Origin: Geomonas propionica
GTDB taxonomy: Bacteria; Desulfobacterota; Desulfuromonadia; Geobacterales; Geobacteraceae
DNA length: 64,000 nt
Reading direction: 5' to 3'
Assembly: GCF_016458235.1 (NCBI RefSeq)
Contig: NZ_JAEMHK010000017.1
Location: 62,001 to 126,000 of the forward strand
The notes under the pieces were generated by a model. It saw only the letters and a program-made list of their open reading frames with translations, made no database searches and had not been told where the DNA came from. A program made the position numbers and the translations under genes. Positions 8,806-17,045 of this stretch are shown one piece after another. How positions within the stretch are numbered: the stretch's first letter is position 1; each line of letters opens with the position of its first letter.

Positions 8806-9584
8806 GGCGCCACCAGGGGGTAGAGGGCGTGCAGGGTGACGCCCTCCAGTGCCGTCCCCACCAGCAGCGCCTCCGCAACCGGGGGCGCCTCCTCTTGCAC
8901 GGCGGCAGCGATCTCGGCGGCGAGCGCCTTGCGCTGCGGGGTGTCCGCCTTGTTGAGGAACAGGAAACGGCGCGCATCTTTGGGGGCGCCGGTGAAGAGC
9001 CCCTCGGGATGGAGGATGATCCGGATCAAGTCCGCCGCGCCAATGGTGTCGCCTATGGCCAGTCCCATCAAGGGCGCGGCGAGCTCGGGACGAAAGACCC
9101 ACTCTTCATTCAACGGCTGCCCCAGTACGTCAAGACCGGCCACGGCCACGAGCACGGTGCTACAGGATGGGATCACCGGTTCGTGGCTCGCGTGAGCCTT
9201 GAGCGGGCGCCGCGCCGAGCCATCGGCCTCCACGATGATCCAGTCGAACCGGCCCGAGCGGTGTAGGGAGTCGATGTCCTCCGGCGCGAACCCCAGCAGC
9301 TTTCCGGATTCCGTGTCGTGTCGCGCCGCCGCTGTCACCGGTTCGTGTGCGGAGTGACCTGCTGCCCACCGCCCGATCGCCTCCAGGTCCGTATCTACCA
9401 GCACCCTGCAGCATTGCCTGGCGGTGGGGGGATAGATCTTGGTGGTGGTGGTAACCAGCACCCGTTTCCCCGACTGCGACAGGACGCGGGCCAGGTAGAA
9501 CATGAGGCTCGTCTTCCCCCCGGCTCCGGTGATGCTCACTACCCCGCGCGGTGCCGGGCAGAGTACGTCTTCTATCGGTTGCAT
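8802..9584 (-). CDS. yqeC: YqeC-like selenium-cofactor protein for molybdenum hydroxylases
   Basis: 260 aa. Contains an N-terminal P-loop ITGAGGKTSLM, then VTTTTKIYPP and IIVEADGSARRPLK, which are the hallmark segments of the YqeC family. In comparative genomics YqeC and YqeB mark bacteria with selenium-dependent molybdenum hydroxylases. It lies directly upstream of mocA with a 4-base overlap. Its exact chemistry is unknown; I infer a role in cofactor maturation or quality control for the linked hydroxylase. Confidence 0.85.
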   Translation of the reverse strand: MQPIEDVLCPAPRGVVSITGAGGKTSLMFYLARVLSQSGKRVLVTTTTKIYPPTARQCCRVLVDTDLEAIGRWAAGHSAHEPVTAAARHDTESGKLLGFAPEDIDSLHRSGRFDWIIVEADGSARRPLKAHASHEPVIPSCSTVLVAVAGLDVLGQPLNEEWVFRPELAAPLMGLAIGDTIGAADLIRIILHPEGLFTGAPKDARRFLFLNKADTPQRKALAAEIAAAVQEEAPPVAEALLVGTALEGVTLHALYPLVAP

Positions 9585-9707
9585 GGTGCCTCCTTTTTCC
9601 GCCCGTCCCGCTGAAAATGCCTCGCACGCGAGATATCAACCGGTGGGGGATGTGCCCTGGGACTGCCACTAAAGCTCGGAGGCAGAAACAAGGAGCAAAT
9701 CCCCCCT

Positions 9708-9733
9708 GTCCCCCCTTCGCAAAAGGGGGGGAC
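9708..9733. repeat. GC-rich palindrome, CCCCCCTTCGCAAAAGGGGGG
   Basis: Inverted repeat with arms GTCCCCCC and GGGGGGAC around TTCGCAAAA, in the 354-bp gap between yqeB and yqeC. One of at least five members in this window of the form TCCCCCTTYGCRAAGGGGGA (others at 15365, 16078, 17026, 27709). Confidence 0.75.
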
Positions 9734-9783
9734 GTGAGGGGTTGTCACGTCCTGCGTGGCAACAGCACCTGGGTCCACGCTGC

Positions 9784-9930
9784 AGTCCCCCCCTCCCCTT
9801 GCGGGAGGGGGTAAGGGGGTGGGGGAAGGTGCCATCATTTCTGCTGCTTGCGGCTTCCCCCCCAGCCCCTCCCGTCTTCGCGGACCGAAGCGCTACGGCG
9901 CGCAGGCCCGTCAAGGGAGGGGGTGTTATC
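9784..9930. repeat. Dispersed ~150-bp G/C-rich repeat, copy 1 (with nested 36-bp insert)
   Basis: Starts with CCCCCCTCCCCTTGCGGGAGG followed by a G-rich run (AGGGGGTGGGGGAAGG) and ends with CCCGTCAAGGGAGGGGG. Near-identical to copy 2 (19090-19240) and partly to copy 3 (45615-45725). Between the two CCCGTC hexamers (9871-9876 and 9907-9912) lies a 36-bp unit, TTCGCGGACCGAAGCGCTAC plus 16 bases, that copy 3 lacks. The rest of the 9585-9938 gap shows no gene. Confidence 0.8.
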
Positions 9931-9938
9931 AACGTCGC

Positions 9939-10766
9939 CTAGCAGTTGTAGCGCTCCAGCAGGGCTTCCAGGACCGCGCCGCCCAGCGCGCGGGCTTTCT
10001 CCGAGACGGTCACGCAGTAATCCTTGCGACCGCGCGGGTCGATATCCCCGATCTTCAATCCGGCCTTAACCACGGCGCCGGGCCTGATCATCCCGCGCAG
10101 GACACCGTCGATTGCGGCCCGTACCTCGACCTCACCGATCCGCCCTACCGTCTCCCCCAGCTGCACCAGGTCGCCTATAGCCCGCTCACTCTCGAAGCGG
10201 CCGGCAACCGGCGCCCGGAGCACCCGCTCGCTGGTATAGCCGCCAATGGCACCGGGAATGCCGGTATCGGCCTCCGCCGGCCCGGCCCCGATCACCCGGC
10301 CGAGATCGTGGCCGCGGTTGGTCTCCACCACCAGGTGACAGTCAACCCCGGCGCTGAAGCCGGGTCCCAGGCCCACCACCAATGGCGCGTCGCCAATGGA
10401 AATGCCGAGGTTTCTCTTGGCGAGGGTCGCATCGAGCAGGAGGTCGGGTCGCACCGTGTAAAGGCTCTCCGCTGCCGGGTCCACGAGGACGCCGATCCTG
10501 CCGGCGCTCCATATTCCGGCGACATCCTCGACCCGGTCGGCCCTGACGGCCGTGACCCCCTCCACCGTGATCTCCCCGTCGTGCACCGCCTCGCAGAAGG
10601 AGACCAGCCGGCGCACCGCGAGGGGAAATCCGGTTTCCAGCATCAGGATGCGGCGCACGTTGGCCCGGTACAGCCGGCAGGCGATGCCGCTGGCCTGCTC
10701 CCCCGCGCCCCGGATCACCACCACCCGCTCGGAGAGGCGCTTTCCTGATTTGCTATTCGCGGTCAT
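9939..10766 (-). CDS. yqeB: YqeB-like selenium-dependent molybdenum hydroxylase maturation protein
   Basis: 275 aa, EF2563 family. A Rossmann-type N-terminus (VVIRGAGEQASGIACRLY) is followed by a ...VGLGPGF.AG.DCHLVVETNRGHDLG segment and a C-terminal barrel-like domain with biotinyl-like GLKIGDIDPRG. This family occurs with YqeC and selenium-dependent molybdenum hydroxylases and is believed to help insert or handle selenium. Its start overlaps the xdhC stop by 14 bases. A 354-bp repeat-filled gap separates it from yqeC downstream, but orientation and function suggest one transcript. Confidence 0.87.
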   Translation of the reverse strand: MTANSKSGKRLSERVVVIRGAGEQASGIACRLYRANVRRILMLETGFPLAVRRLVSFCEAVHDGEITVEGVTAVRADRVEDVAGIWSAGRIGVLVDPAAESLYTVRPDLLLDATLAKRNLGISIGDAPLVVGLGPGFSAGVDCHLVVETNRGHDLGRVIGAGPAEADTGIPGAIGGYTSERVLRAPVAGRFESERAIGDLVQLGETVGRIGEVEVRAAIDGVLRGMIRPGAVVKAGLKIGDIDPRGRKDYCVTVSEKARALGGAVLEALLERYNC

Positions 10767-11514
10767 GGCTGGTAGCGAAAAGCTGGCTGGCGATGCTCAC
10801 CGCGATCTCGCGCGGTGAGTTGCCGCCGTTGTCGTGTCCGACCGGGCAACGCACCCGGGACAGGTCGTGGCCCAGCCCCTCCAGGTTCGTCTGGATCTTG
10901 GCCCACTTGGACTTGCTCCCCACCATGCCGATGAAGCGGGCAGGCTTCGGCAGCACCTCCGCCAGCACCTGCTGGTCCACCGCGCCGTTGTAGGTGAGGA
11001 TGGTGGTGTAGGTCCTCTGGTCGCACCAGTTCGCCTCACGGATGAAGTCGCTGTAGTGCCGCTGGTGCCGGATCACGCCGGCCGGCAGCGACGGGGCGTT
11101 GATCCATTCGCTTCTCTCGTCCACCAGGTGGACCCGGAAGTGGGTGCCGTCCAGCACGTGGCACAGCGACTGGGCGATGTGGCCGGCGCCGAACAGGTAC
11201 AGGCGCGGGTTGTCGTTCACCAGTTCCATGTAGAGCTCCATGGTGCCGCCGCAGGCGGGAAACTCGCCCCGCTGCTCGAGCGGAACGGTGGTGGTGGTGT
11301 CGCGCATCAGTTCGAAACACTTCCTGGCGTCCTCCAGGGCGAAGTGCTCCGGCACCCCTCCGCCGACGGTGCCGAAAAAGGTGCCGTCAGGGAGTACGAT
11401 CATCTTCGCCCCCTTCTTGCCGGGGGTCGATCCCGCGCTCTTGGTGACCGTGACCAGCACCGCCAGTTGGTCACGGCGCCGCAGTTCATCGAGTTTTGCT
11501 ACCCAGTCCCACAT
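10753..11514 (-). CDS. xdhC: XdhC-family molybdenum cofactor insertion/sulfuration chaperone
   Basis: 253 aa. N-terminal XdhC/CoxI domain with VTVTKSAGSTPGKKGAKM and TVGGG, then a Rossmann domain LYLFGAGHIAQSL and a C-terminal IGMVGSKSKW...PVGHDNGGNSPREIAVSI block, the classic XdhC fingerprint. XdhC binds molybdenum cofactor, promotes its sulfuration and delivers it to the apo-hydroxylase. The ATG at 11514 has GGAGGAGAT directly upstream, which excludes the 34-residue longer frame. Thirteen bases separate it from the hydroxylase large subunit it presumably serves. Confidence 0.92.
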   Translation of the reverse strand: MWDWVAKLDELRRRDQLAVLVTVTKSAGSTPGKKGAKMIVLPDGTFFGTVGGGVPEHFALEDARKCFELMRDTTTTVPLEQRGEFPACGGTMELYMELVNDNPRLYLFGAGHIAQSLCHVLDGTHFRVHLVDERSEWINAPSLPAGVIRHQRHYSDFIREANWCDQRTYTTILTYNGAVDQQVLAEVLPKPARFIGMVGSKSKWAKIQTNLEGLGHDLSRVRCPVGHDNGGNSPREIAVSIASQLFATSHDRE

Positions 11515-11527
11515 ATCTCCTCCTATC

Positions 11528-13927
11528 TCAAGCTGGATTGGCGTAAAGCGGTGGCAGAGCGGGGTCCGTTTCCCGCTGGGCGTCCGCCCGCCGGCCCTGC
11601 GCCTCGCGCCGGGCATCCTGTTCCCGTTGGGCCGCCTCCTCCCGCTCGCGCTTTTCCTTCAGGGCGCGCCACACCTTCTCGTAGGAAAGCGGCAGCGAGT
11701 TCACCCGCACCCCCATGGCATCGAAGATGGCGTTGGAGAACATCCCCAGGGTCGGGTTGGTGGCACCTTCGCCCACCTCCTTCACCCCCCAGGGGCCGCT
11801 CGGCTCGTAACTGTCCACCACCTCGGAGGTGATCGGGGGCATGTCCACCGCGGTCAGCAGGCGGTAGTTGGCGAGTTCGGCGTTCTTGATCCTCCCCTTG
11901 TCGTCGAAGAGGACCTCCTCCCAGACCGCCTCGCCCATCCCCATGTAGAGGGCGCCGTGCACCTGGCCGTGCAACAGGCGCGGGTTGATCACCTTGCCGC
12001 AGTCGTGCACGTCCCAGATCCCGACCACGGATATCTCGCCGGTCTCCTCGTCGATGGCGACCTCTCCCACCTGGGCCCCGAAGCTGTAGGCGGGTGAGGT
12101 GCCGACGGCCGCCCCCTTGAAGCTCCCCCCCAGTTTGGGCGGCGTGTAGGAGCCGCGTCCAAGCAGCGGTCCTCTCAGCACGAAGTGCTTGCGCGCCACC
12201 TCCTCGAAGGTGAGACTCTTGCCGCCGCGGGATTTGGAGAAGATCATGCCGTCGCCGCAGTCGAGGTCATCGGCCGGGAGCCCCAGCATCGACGATGCCA
12301 TGTCCAGGATCTGCCGCTTCACCTCCTCGCCGGCCTGCTTCACCGCCGCCCCGGACATGTAGGTCTGGCGGCTCGCATAGGCGCCGAAGTCGAGCGGAGT
12401 GATCTCGGTGTCGGCGGCGACGATCTTCATCTGCTCGTAGCGGTACCCCATCGCCTCGGCTGCCATCTGGCAGAGCACCGTGTCCGAGCCCTGGCCGATG
12501 TCCACGGAACCGGTGTAGAGGGTGGCGGCGGTGCCGTCCTCGCAGACCTTGATGAAGGCGGCGGCATGCGGCAGGTCGGTGCGGTAGATGGGATATCCCG
12601 CGCCGGTGACGAAGCTGCCGGTCGCGACGCCGATCCCCCTGCCGTGCGGGAGGTTTTTCTTCTTCTCGTCCCACCCCGACATCACCCGCACCCGTTCCAG
12701 GCACTCCTTGATCTTGCAGGAGTTGACCCGAAAATCGTTGGGGGTCACGGTGTTGGGGCGCCGGGCGTTGATGATCCTGATGTCCATGGGATCTATCCCC
12801 AGGTCCGCCGCCACGTTGTCCAGGTGGCTCTCGAAGGCGTACTTGGGCTGCGGTGCGCCGTGGCCGCGCTGGGCGCCGCAGGCCGGGAGGTTGGTGTAGA
12901 CCCGGAACATGTCGAACTGGTAGTTGTCGAACTCGTAGGTGAGCGGCAACAGGGCGCCGGCGTAGTAGGCGCTGGCGATGCCCAGGCTGGTGTAGGCGCC
13001 GCCGTCCATGATGAAGTTGGCCTTGGCGGCGAGGATCTTGCCGTCTTTGTCCACGCCGGTGGTGATCTCCATGTACTGGGCATGGCGGCCCCGGTTGTGG
13101 GCGAACATCTCGGCGCGATCGTAGAAGGTCCGCACCGGCCGCCCGGTCAGCTTCGCCAGCACCGCGCCGGCGAACTCCAGCCCCGTCGGCTCCAGCTTGC
13201 CGCCGAAACCGCCCCCGAGGTACGGCTTGATGATGCGCACGTCCCCCATGGGCATGTCGAACTCGCGGGCGATGTAGTGCTGGAAGTAGTGCGGCGACTG
13301 GGTGCTGGAGTAGATCGTCAACTTCTCCCCATCCCACATAGAGATGGCGGAGTGCGGCTCGATGGGGGACTGGTAGGTCCTCTGCCCCACGAAGGTGTCC
13401 GTGCGCACGTGGTGCGCCTCGGCCAGGGCCTTCTCCACGTCGCCAAATTCCTGGTGGATCTCGGTGTTGATGTTTCTCGCGTACTCCTCGTGCACCTGCG
13501 GCTGCCCCTCGTCCATGGCGTGCAGGAAGTCGAGCGCGGCGGGAAGCACCTCGTACTCCACCTTGATCAGCTTGAGTGCCCGGTAGCAGGTGTCCTCATC
13601 GAGGCAGGCCACGGCGGCCACCTTGTCGCCGACGAAGCGGACCTTGTCGCTGCAAAAGATGCTCTCATCCCAGCGCGCCGGGCTCAGCCCGTACTTCAGC
13701 GTGGGCACGTCCTTGTGCGTGATCACCGCCTTCACCCCCGGGAGCCTTTCCGCCGCCGAGGTGTCGATGGAGAGGATCCGGGCATGGGCGTGGGGGCTGG
13801 TCAGGATCTTGCCGTAGAGCATGTTGGGGAACTTCAGGTCCCCGGTATATTTGGCCGCCCCGGTGACCTTCTCCGGGCCGTCGATGCGGGGCACGCTGCG
13901 GCCGATTACCTTGTGGTTGTCGCTCAT
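11528..13927 (-). CDS. Molybdenum hydroxylase large (Moco) subunit, 4-hydroxybenzoyl-CoA reductase/xanthine dehydrogenase family
   Basis: 799 aa, preceded by AAGGAGATAAAG. Moco-binding features: GGGFGGK near residue 255, CGAQRGHG near 370, glutamine-rich DIGQGSD and a C-terminal KEVGEGATNP with the catalytic glutamate. Overall it looks closest to HcrA of 4-hydroxybenzoyl-CoA reductase (RVYTNLPACGAQRGHG, similar spacing), but the partner FAD subunit lacks that enzyme's extra Fe-S loop. Substrate therefore open: 4-hydroxybenzoyl-CoA, a purine, or an N-heterocycle. The last ~45 residues are a charged, repeat-like tail (KREREEAAQREQ..) not normal for the family. Linked YqeB/YqeC suggest a selenium-containing active site. 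Confidence 0.85.
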   Translation of the reverse strand: MSDNHKVIGRSVPRIDGPEKVTGAAKYTGDLKFPNMLYGKILTSPHAHARILSIDTSAAERLPGVKAVITHKDVPTLKYGLSPARWDESIFCSDKVRFVGDKVAAVACLDEDTCYRALKLIKVEYEVLPAALDFLHAMDEGQPQVHEEYARNINTEIHQEFGDVEKALAEAHHVRTDTFVGQRTYQSPIEPHSAISMWDGEKLTIYSSTQSPHYFQHYIAREFDMPMGDVRIIKPYLGGGFGGKLEPTGLEFAGAVLAKLTGRPVRTFYDRAEMFAHNRGRHAQYMEITTGVDKDGKILAAKANFIMDGGAYTSLGIASAYYAGALLPLTYEFDNYQFDMFRVYTNLPACGAQRGHGAPQPKYAFESHLDNVAADLGIDPMDIRIINARRPNTVTPNDFRVNSCKIKECLERVRVMSGWDEKKKNLPHGRGIGVATGSFVTGAGYPIYRTDLPHAAAFIKVCEDGTAATLYTGSVDIGQGSDTVLCQMAAEAMGYRYEQMKIVAADTEITPLDFGAYASRQTYMSGAAVKQAGEEVKRQILDMASSMLGLPADDLDCGDGMIFSKSRGGKSLTFEEVARKHFVLRGPLLGRGSYTPPKLGGSFKGAAVGTSPAYSFGAQVGEVAIDEETGEISVVGIWDVHDCGKVINPRLLHGQVHGALYMGMGEAVWEEVLFDDKGRIKNAELANYRLLTAVDMPPITSEVVDSYEPSGPWGVKEVGEGATNPTLGMFSNAIFDAMGVRVNSLPLSYEKVWRALKEKREREEAAQREQDARREAQGRRADAQRETDPALPPLYANPA

Positions 13928-13937
13928 CTTTATCTCC

Positions 13938-14453
13938 TTAGTGGTCGTCCGGCGTTAGCCGCCCCTGGGCGGTGGCCATGACGGCCTCCACGATGTGAAC
14001 GTACCCCGTGCAGCGGCAGAGGTTGCCGCTGATCGCCTCGCGCACCTCCTGCTCGCTAGGGTTCGGGTTCCTGGTCAAAAGCGCCTTGGCCGAGAGCACC
14101 ATGCCGGGGGTGCAGTAGCCGCACTGCACGGCGGCGTGGTTGATCATCGACTCCTGGATGGCGTCGAGCCGGCCGTTTTCCATCACCCCCTCGATGGTGG
14201 TGATCTCCCGCCCGTCCGCCTCGATCGCGAGGACCAGGCAGGAATCGACGGGCTTGCCGTCCAACAGCACGGTGCAGGAGCCGCAGTCCCCCAGCTCGCA
14301 CCCCTTCTTGGTGCCGGTCAGATCCAGCTGCTCGCGCAGCACGTTGGTGAGTATCGCGTTCCCCTTCACCAGCAGAGTGTGGGCGTCGCCGTTCACATTG
14401 AGGGTGATGAGATAACGCTTCACCCCGTCCTTGTCCGTAATTGCCTGAGCCAT
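13938..14453 (-). CDS. Molybdenum hydroxylase small subunit, two [2Fe-2S] clusters
   Basis: 171 aa. Plant-ferredoxin-type cluster motif GCELGDCGSCTVLLDG followed by a later Cys, and the C-terminal four-helix cluster with CGYCTPGM and LCRCTGY. It transfers electrons from the molybdenum site to FAD. It lies between the FAD subunit (13 bp) and the Moco subunit (10 bp) in the order FAD - FeS - Mo. A GGAGGGATAT site precedes the ATG. Length matches HcrC/CoxS/XdhC-type small subunits. Confidence 0.93.
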   Translation of the reverse strand: MAQAITDKDGVKRYLITLNVNGDAHTLLVKGNAILTNVLREQLDLTGTKKGCELGDCGSCTVLLDGKPVDSCLVLAIEADGREITTIEGVMENGRLDAIQESMINHAAVQCGYCTPGMVLSAKALLTRNPNPSEQEVREAISGNLCRCTGYVHIVEAVMATAQGRLTPDDH

Positions 14454-14466
14454 ATATCCCTCCTTT

Positions 14467-15333
14467 CTAGGCGTGACCTTCGTCGATCGCCTTTCTGAGC
14501 GCGCGTTTCGTCAATACCTCGACCAGGTTCCTGCGGTACTCCGCCGAGCCCCGGATGCTGTCCCTGGGGCTGCTCGCCTGGGCCGCCAGGTACCCCGCCT
14601 CCGCCAGCAGGTCGTCGTCGATCCTGCGTCCCACGAGGCTTCGCTCGGCGCCGGTTACCCTGATAACGGTGGGTGCGGCGGAGGCGAGCACGATGCGGAC
14701 GCCGTGCAGGGTCTCCCCGGCCACCTGCACCGAAACCGCGGCAGCGGCAACGGCCAGGGCTCCCGAGCGGCGCAGGCCGAACTTGAGGTAGGTGCTCCCC
14801 GTGCTGGCCTGGTCCGGGATCTCGATCTCCGTGAGGATCTCCCCCTGCTCGATGCGGGTCTGCGCCGAGCCGTGGAAGAAATCCTCCAGCGGCATGGTCC
14901 GCTCGCCGTGGGCGCTGGTGAGGCGGATCGAGGCATTGAGCGCGATCAGGATCGGGGGGAGGTCGGCCGAGGGGACGCCGTTCACGATATTGCCCCCCAC
15001 GGTCCCCAGGTTGCAGATCTGGTTCGAGGCCATGGTGTGGGCGGCCATGGGAAGCGACAGGTAGCGCCTTTGCAGCAGTCTCGAGGTGTAGATCTGGTTG
15101 TGGCTCGCCAGCGCGCCGATCACCACGCGGCCCGGTTCCTCCCGGATGTCGCGCAGCTCGTCCAGGTGTTTCAGCGACACCAGGTGCTCCGGTGCGAGTT
15201 TGCCTACCTTCATCTTGTGGAGGACGTCGGTCCCCCCTGCGAGCACGGTCGCGCGGTCCCCCAGCTCCGCCAGGATGGCGCAGGCCTCCGCGACGCTCTT
15301 GGGTGCGTGATACTCGAAATCGGGCACGTACAT
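14467..15333 (-). CDS. Molybdenum hydroxylase FAD-binding subunit (lacks 4-HBCR Fe-S loop)
   Basis: 288 aa. FAD motifs TVLAGGTDVL near residue 35 and NLGTVGGNIVNGVPSADLPP near 110. The ATG at 15333 has AAGGAGACAACC before it; the longer frame runs into a palindromic repeat and is rejected. Authentic 4-hydroxybenzoyl-CoA reductase beta subunits carry an approximately 40-residue insert with four cysteines holding a [4Fe-4S] cluster. Here there are only two cysteines (EACAIL, QICNLG) and no insert, so the subunit is of the ordinary xanthine dehydrogenase/CO dehydrogenase medium type. Confidence 0.9.
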   Translation of the reverse strand: MYVPDFEYHAPKSVAEACAILAELGDRATVLAGGTDVLHKMKVGKLAPEHLVSLKHLDELRDIREEPGRVVIGALASHNQIYTSRLLQRRYLSLPMAAHTMASNQICNLGTVGGNIVNGVPSADLPPILIALNASIRLTSAHGERTMPLEDFFHGSAQTRIEQGEILTEIEIPDQASTGSTYLKFGLRRSGALAVAAAAVSVQVAGETLHGVRIVLASAAPTVIRVTGAERSLVGRRIDDDLLAEAGYLAAQASSPRDSIRGSAEYRRNLVEVLTKRALRKAIDEGHA

Positions 15334-15364
15334 GGTTGTCTCCTTGGTGGTTTTTCTGTCTAAA

Positions 15365-15385
15365 TCCCCCTTCGCAAAGGGGGGA
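15365..15385. repeat. Palindrome TCCCCCTTCGCAAAGGGGGGA
   Basis: Member of the short GC-rich palindrome family, placed between the MarR gene stop and the FAD-subunit start in the minus-strand operon. Could form a stem in the mRNA; no T-run follows. Confidence 0.75.
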
Positions 15386-15430
15386 CATAATCTCTTGCAT
15401 GCGAGGGATACCGGCAAAAAAGGGAACGGA

Positions 15431-15853
15431 TCACTCCTTGATGCTGCGCAGGAAACGCTTGCAGAGCACCTTCTCCTCCAGCGAGAAGCCGTGCAGCAGC
15501 GCGTCGTTGGTGCGGTTTACCGCGCTGCACAGTTGCGGGATCACCTCCCGCGCTTTCTGCGTCAGGTAAACGCGGGCGACCCGCCCGTCCGCCGGGTCGC
15601 TCTCCCTGAGCACCCAGCCGCCGTTGACCAGACGGTCCAGGATGCCCGCCAAAGTGGCGGTGTCGAGGGCGATGCGGCGCCCGATCTCCCCGACGCTCAG
15701 CCCCTCCTCGGAACAGAGCGACTCCATGAACAGGCATTGCATCGGGGTGATACCCAGGGGCTGGAGGTGCCCCTTGAGCACCCCCTGGGTCCTCTGGTGG
15801 GCCTTCGCCACCAGGAACACGATGTTCTCGGTGAGGGGGAGGTGGTCAGACAC
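15431..15853 (-). CDS. MarR-family transcriptional regulator
   Basis: 140 aa from the GTG at 15853 (GGAGGGG 6-10 bases upstream); an ATG at 15874 gives 7 more residues but a weaker site. Winged helix visible: SVGEIGRRIALDTATLAGIL (recognition helix) and the wing RESDPADGRVARVYLTQKA. Such regulators sense small aromatic ligands, often CoA thioesters or phenolic acids. The GTG overlaps the tatA stop by 8 bases, so both proteins are translationally coupled. Being the only regulator inside the long operon, it may control the downstream hydroxylase part or an internal promoter. Confidence 0.88.
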   Translation of the reverse strand: MSDHLPLTENIVFLVAKAHQRTQGVLKGHLQPLGITPMQCLFMESLCSEEGLSVGEIGRRIALDTATLAGILDRLVNGGWVLRESDPADGRVARVYLTQKAREVIPQLCSAVNRTNDALLHGFSLEEKVLCKRFLRSIKE

Positions 15854-16043
15854 GGCTGTTCCCCTCCCCGCCATGCGCCTCGCCGCCGCCGATCTCCCTG
15901 GGTTCCTCCCCCTGCGCCCCCTTCTTGAAGCTCCTCAGCGCGCCCCCGACGGCTCCCCCGACCCCCGCCAACCGGGCAGGGCCCGCAACGATGACCAGGA
16001 TGGCCAGGACTATGATCAATTCAGGCACTCCGAATCCGAACAT
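15846..16043 (-). CDS. tatA: TatA/E-like Sec-independent translocase subunit
   Basis: 65 aa. The short N-terminus FGFGVPELIIVLAILVIV with FG..E motif followed by a hinge GPARLAGVGG and an amphipathic helix ALRSFKKG is the TatA signature. TatA oligomers form the twin-arginine export pore. It is encoded inside an operon whose products include two twin-arginine proteins (Rieske at 27171, small protein at 25399), so a dedicated export supply is plausible. Preceded by AAGGAGA. Confidence 0.85.
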   Translation of the reverse strand: MFGFGVPELIIVLAILVIVAGPARLAGVGGAVGGALRSFKKGAQGEEPREIGGGEAHGGEGNSRV

Positions 16044-16077
16044 GGCATTCTCCTTTCTTGCGGCGGTGGCTCGAAAT

Positions 16078-16093
16078 CCCCCCCTTGCGGGGG
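16078..16093. repeat. Short palindrome CCCCCCTTGCGGGGG
   Basis: Degenerate member of the GC-rich palindrome family in the gap between ptb and tatA. Confidence 0.55.
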
Positions 16094-16100
16094 CCTTAGA

Positions 16101-16997
16101 TCAGGAAACGTAGGTGGCGATGGCTATCGAGTAGAGCTTGGTATCGGTGGTGTCGGCCCGGGACGTCATCACGATGGGAACCTTCGCCCCGACCACCGCG
16201 GCGGCCACCTTCCTCTGCGACAGATAGGTGAGCCCCTTGTGGATGGCGTTGCCCACCTGGAGGTTCGGGACCAGCACGATGTCCGCCTGCCCCGCCACCG
16301 GCCCGCCGATTTTCTTCTGCTTCGCCGCCGCGACCGAGATGGCGTTATCCAGTGCGAAGGGACCGTCGACCAGGGCGTTGGCGATCTGGCCGCGCTCAGC
16401 CATCTTGCTCAACACCGCGGCGTCCATGGTGTCGGGCATGGTCGGGTTCACCACCTCCACCGCGCAGAGCACTGCCACCTTGGGCTGCTGATAGCCAAGG
16501 CTCATGGCAAGCCCCACCGCGTTCTCGATCAACTGCTTCTTCTCCTCGAGGGTCGGCGTGATATTCATGGCGCAGTCGGTGAACATGAGGAGCCCGTCCC
16601 CTTCCGGTTTCTCGGTCACGGTGATCTGGCTGATCAGGTTGCCGCCGCGCAGCCCCTTCTCCTTGTCGAGGAGGGCCTTCAGAAACAGCGCCGTCTGCAG
16701 CTCACCTTTCATCACCAGGTGCGCCTTCCCCTGCACCACGAGGCTCACCGCCTTTTCCGCCGCCTCCTTGTGGCTGGCACAGTCGTGAATCTCGAAGTCG
16801 GACGGCTCCAGCCCCTGCTGGCGCAGCAGTTCGGTGATGCGCTTGGCGTCGCCGGTGAGGATGAAGCGGGCGATCCCTTTCTGCACCGCCTGTTGCACCA
16901 GCTTTATGATGGCCTCGTCCTCGGCTACCGCGACGGCGATCGACTTGACCTCCTTCTCCCTCACCGCGGCGTAGAGGTCATCCAGGCATCTGATCAT
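16101..16997 (-). CDS. ptb: Phosphate butyryltransferase family (acyl-CoA to acyl-phosphate)
   Basis: 298 aa. PTA_PTB family: AVAVAEDEAII, LVMKGELQTALF, LLMFTDCAMNITP, ADIVLVPNLQVGNAIHKGL are characteristic. It converts acyl-CoA + Pi to acyl-phosphate + CoA. Together with the butyrate kinase at 20147 it can make ATP from an acyl-CoA thioester, or run in reverse to activate an acid. The ATG at 16997 sits 8 bases after AAAGGAG; two other in-frame ATGs upstream are closer to or overlap this site. The actual acyl group in an aromatic pathway is unknown. Confidence 0.88.
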   Translation of the reverse strand: MIRCLDDLYAAVREKEVKSIAVAVAEDEAIIKLVQQAVQKGIARFILTGDAKRITELLRQQGLEPSDFEIHDCASHKEAAEKAVSLVVQGKAHLVMKGELQTALFLKALLDKEKGLRGGNLISQITVTEKPEGDGLLMFTDCAMNITPTLEEKKQLIENAVGLAMSLGYQQPKVAVLCAVEVVNPTMPDTMDAAVLSKMAERGQIANALVDGPFALDNAISVAAAKQKKIGGPVAGQADIVLVPNLQVGNAIHKGLTYLSQRKVAAAVVGAKVPIVMTSRADTTDTKLYSIAIATYVS

Positions 16998-17025
16998 GGT
17001 CATGTCTCCTTTGTTTTTCATACAG

Positions 17026-17044
17026 TCCCCCTTTGTGAAGGGGA
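17026..17044. repeat. Palindrome TCCCCCTTTGTGAAGGGGA
   Basis: Member of the GC-rich palindrome family immediately after the MoaD-like gene stop, between it and ptb. Confidence 0.7.
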
Positions 17045-17045
17045 T

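Noticed and set aside
11528-15333. Firm assignment as 4-hydroxybenzoyl-CoA reductase (pcmRST/hcrABC)
   Set aside because: The large subunit is similar but the FAD subunit lacks the four-cysteine insert that defines the enzyme, so only the family was called.
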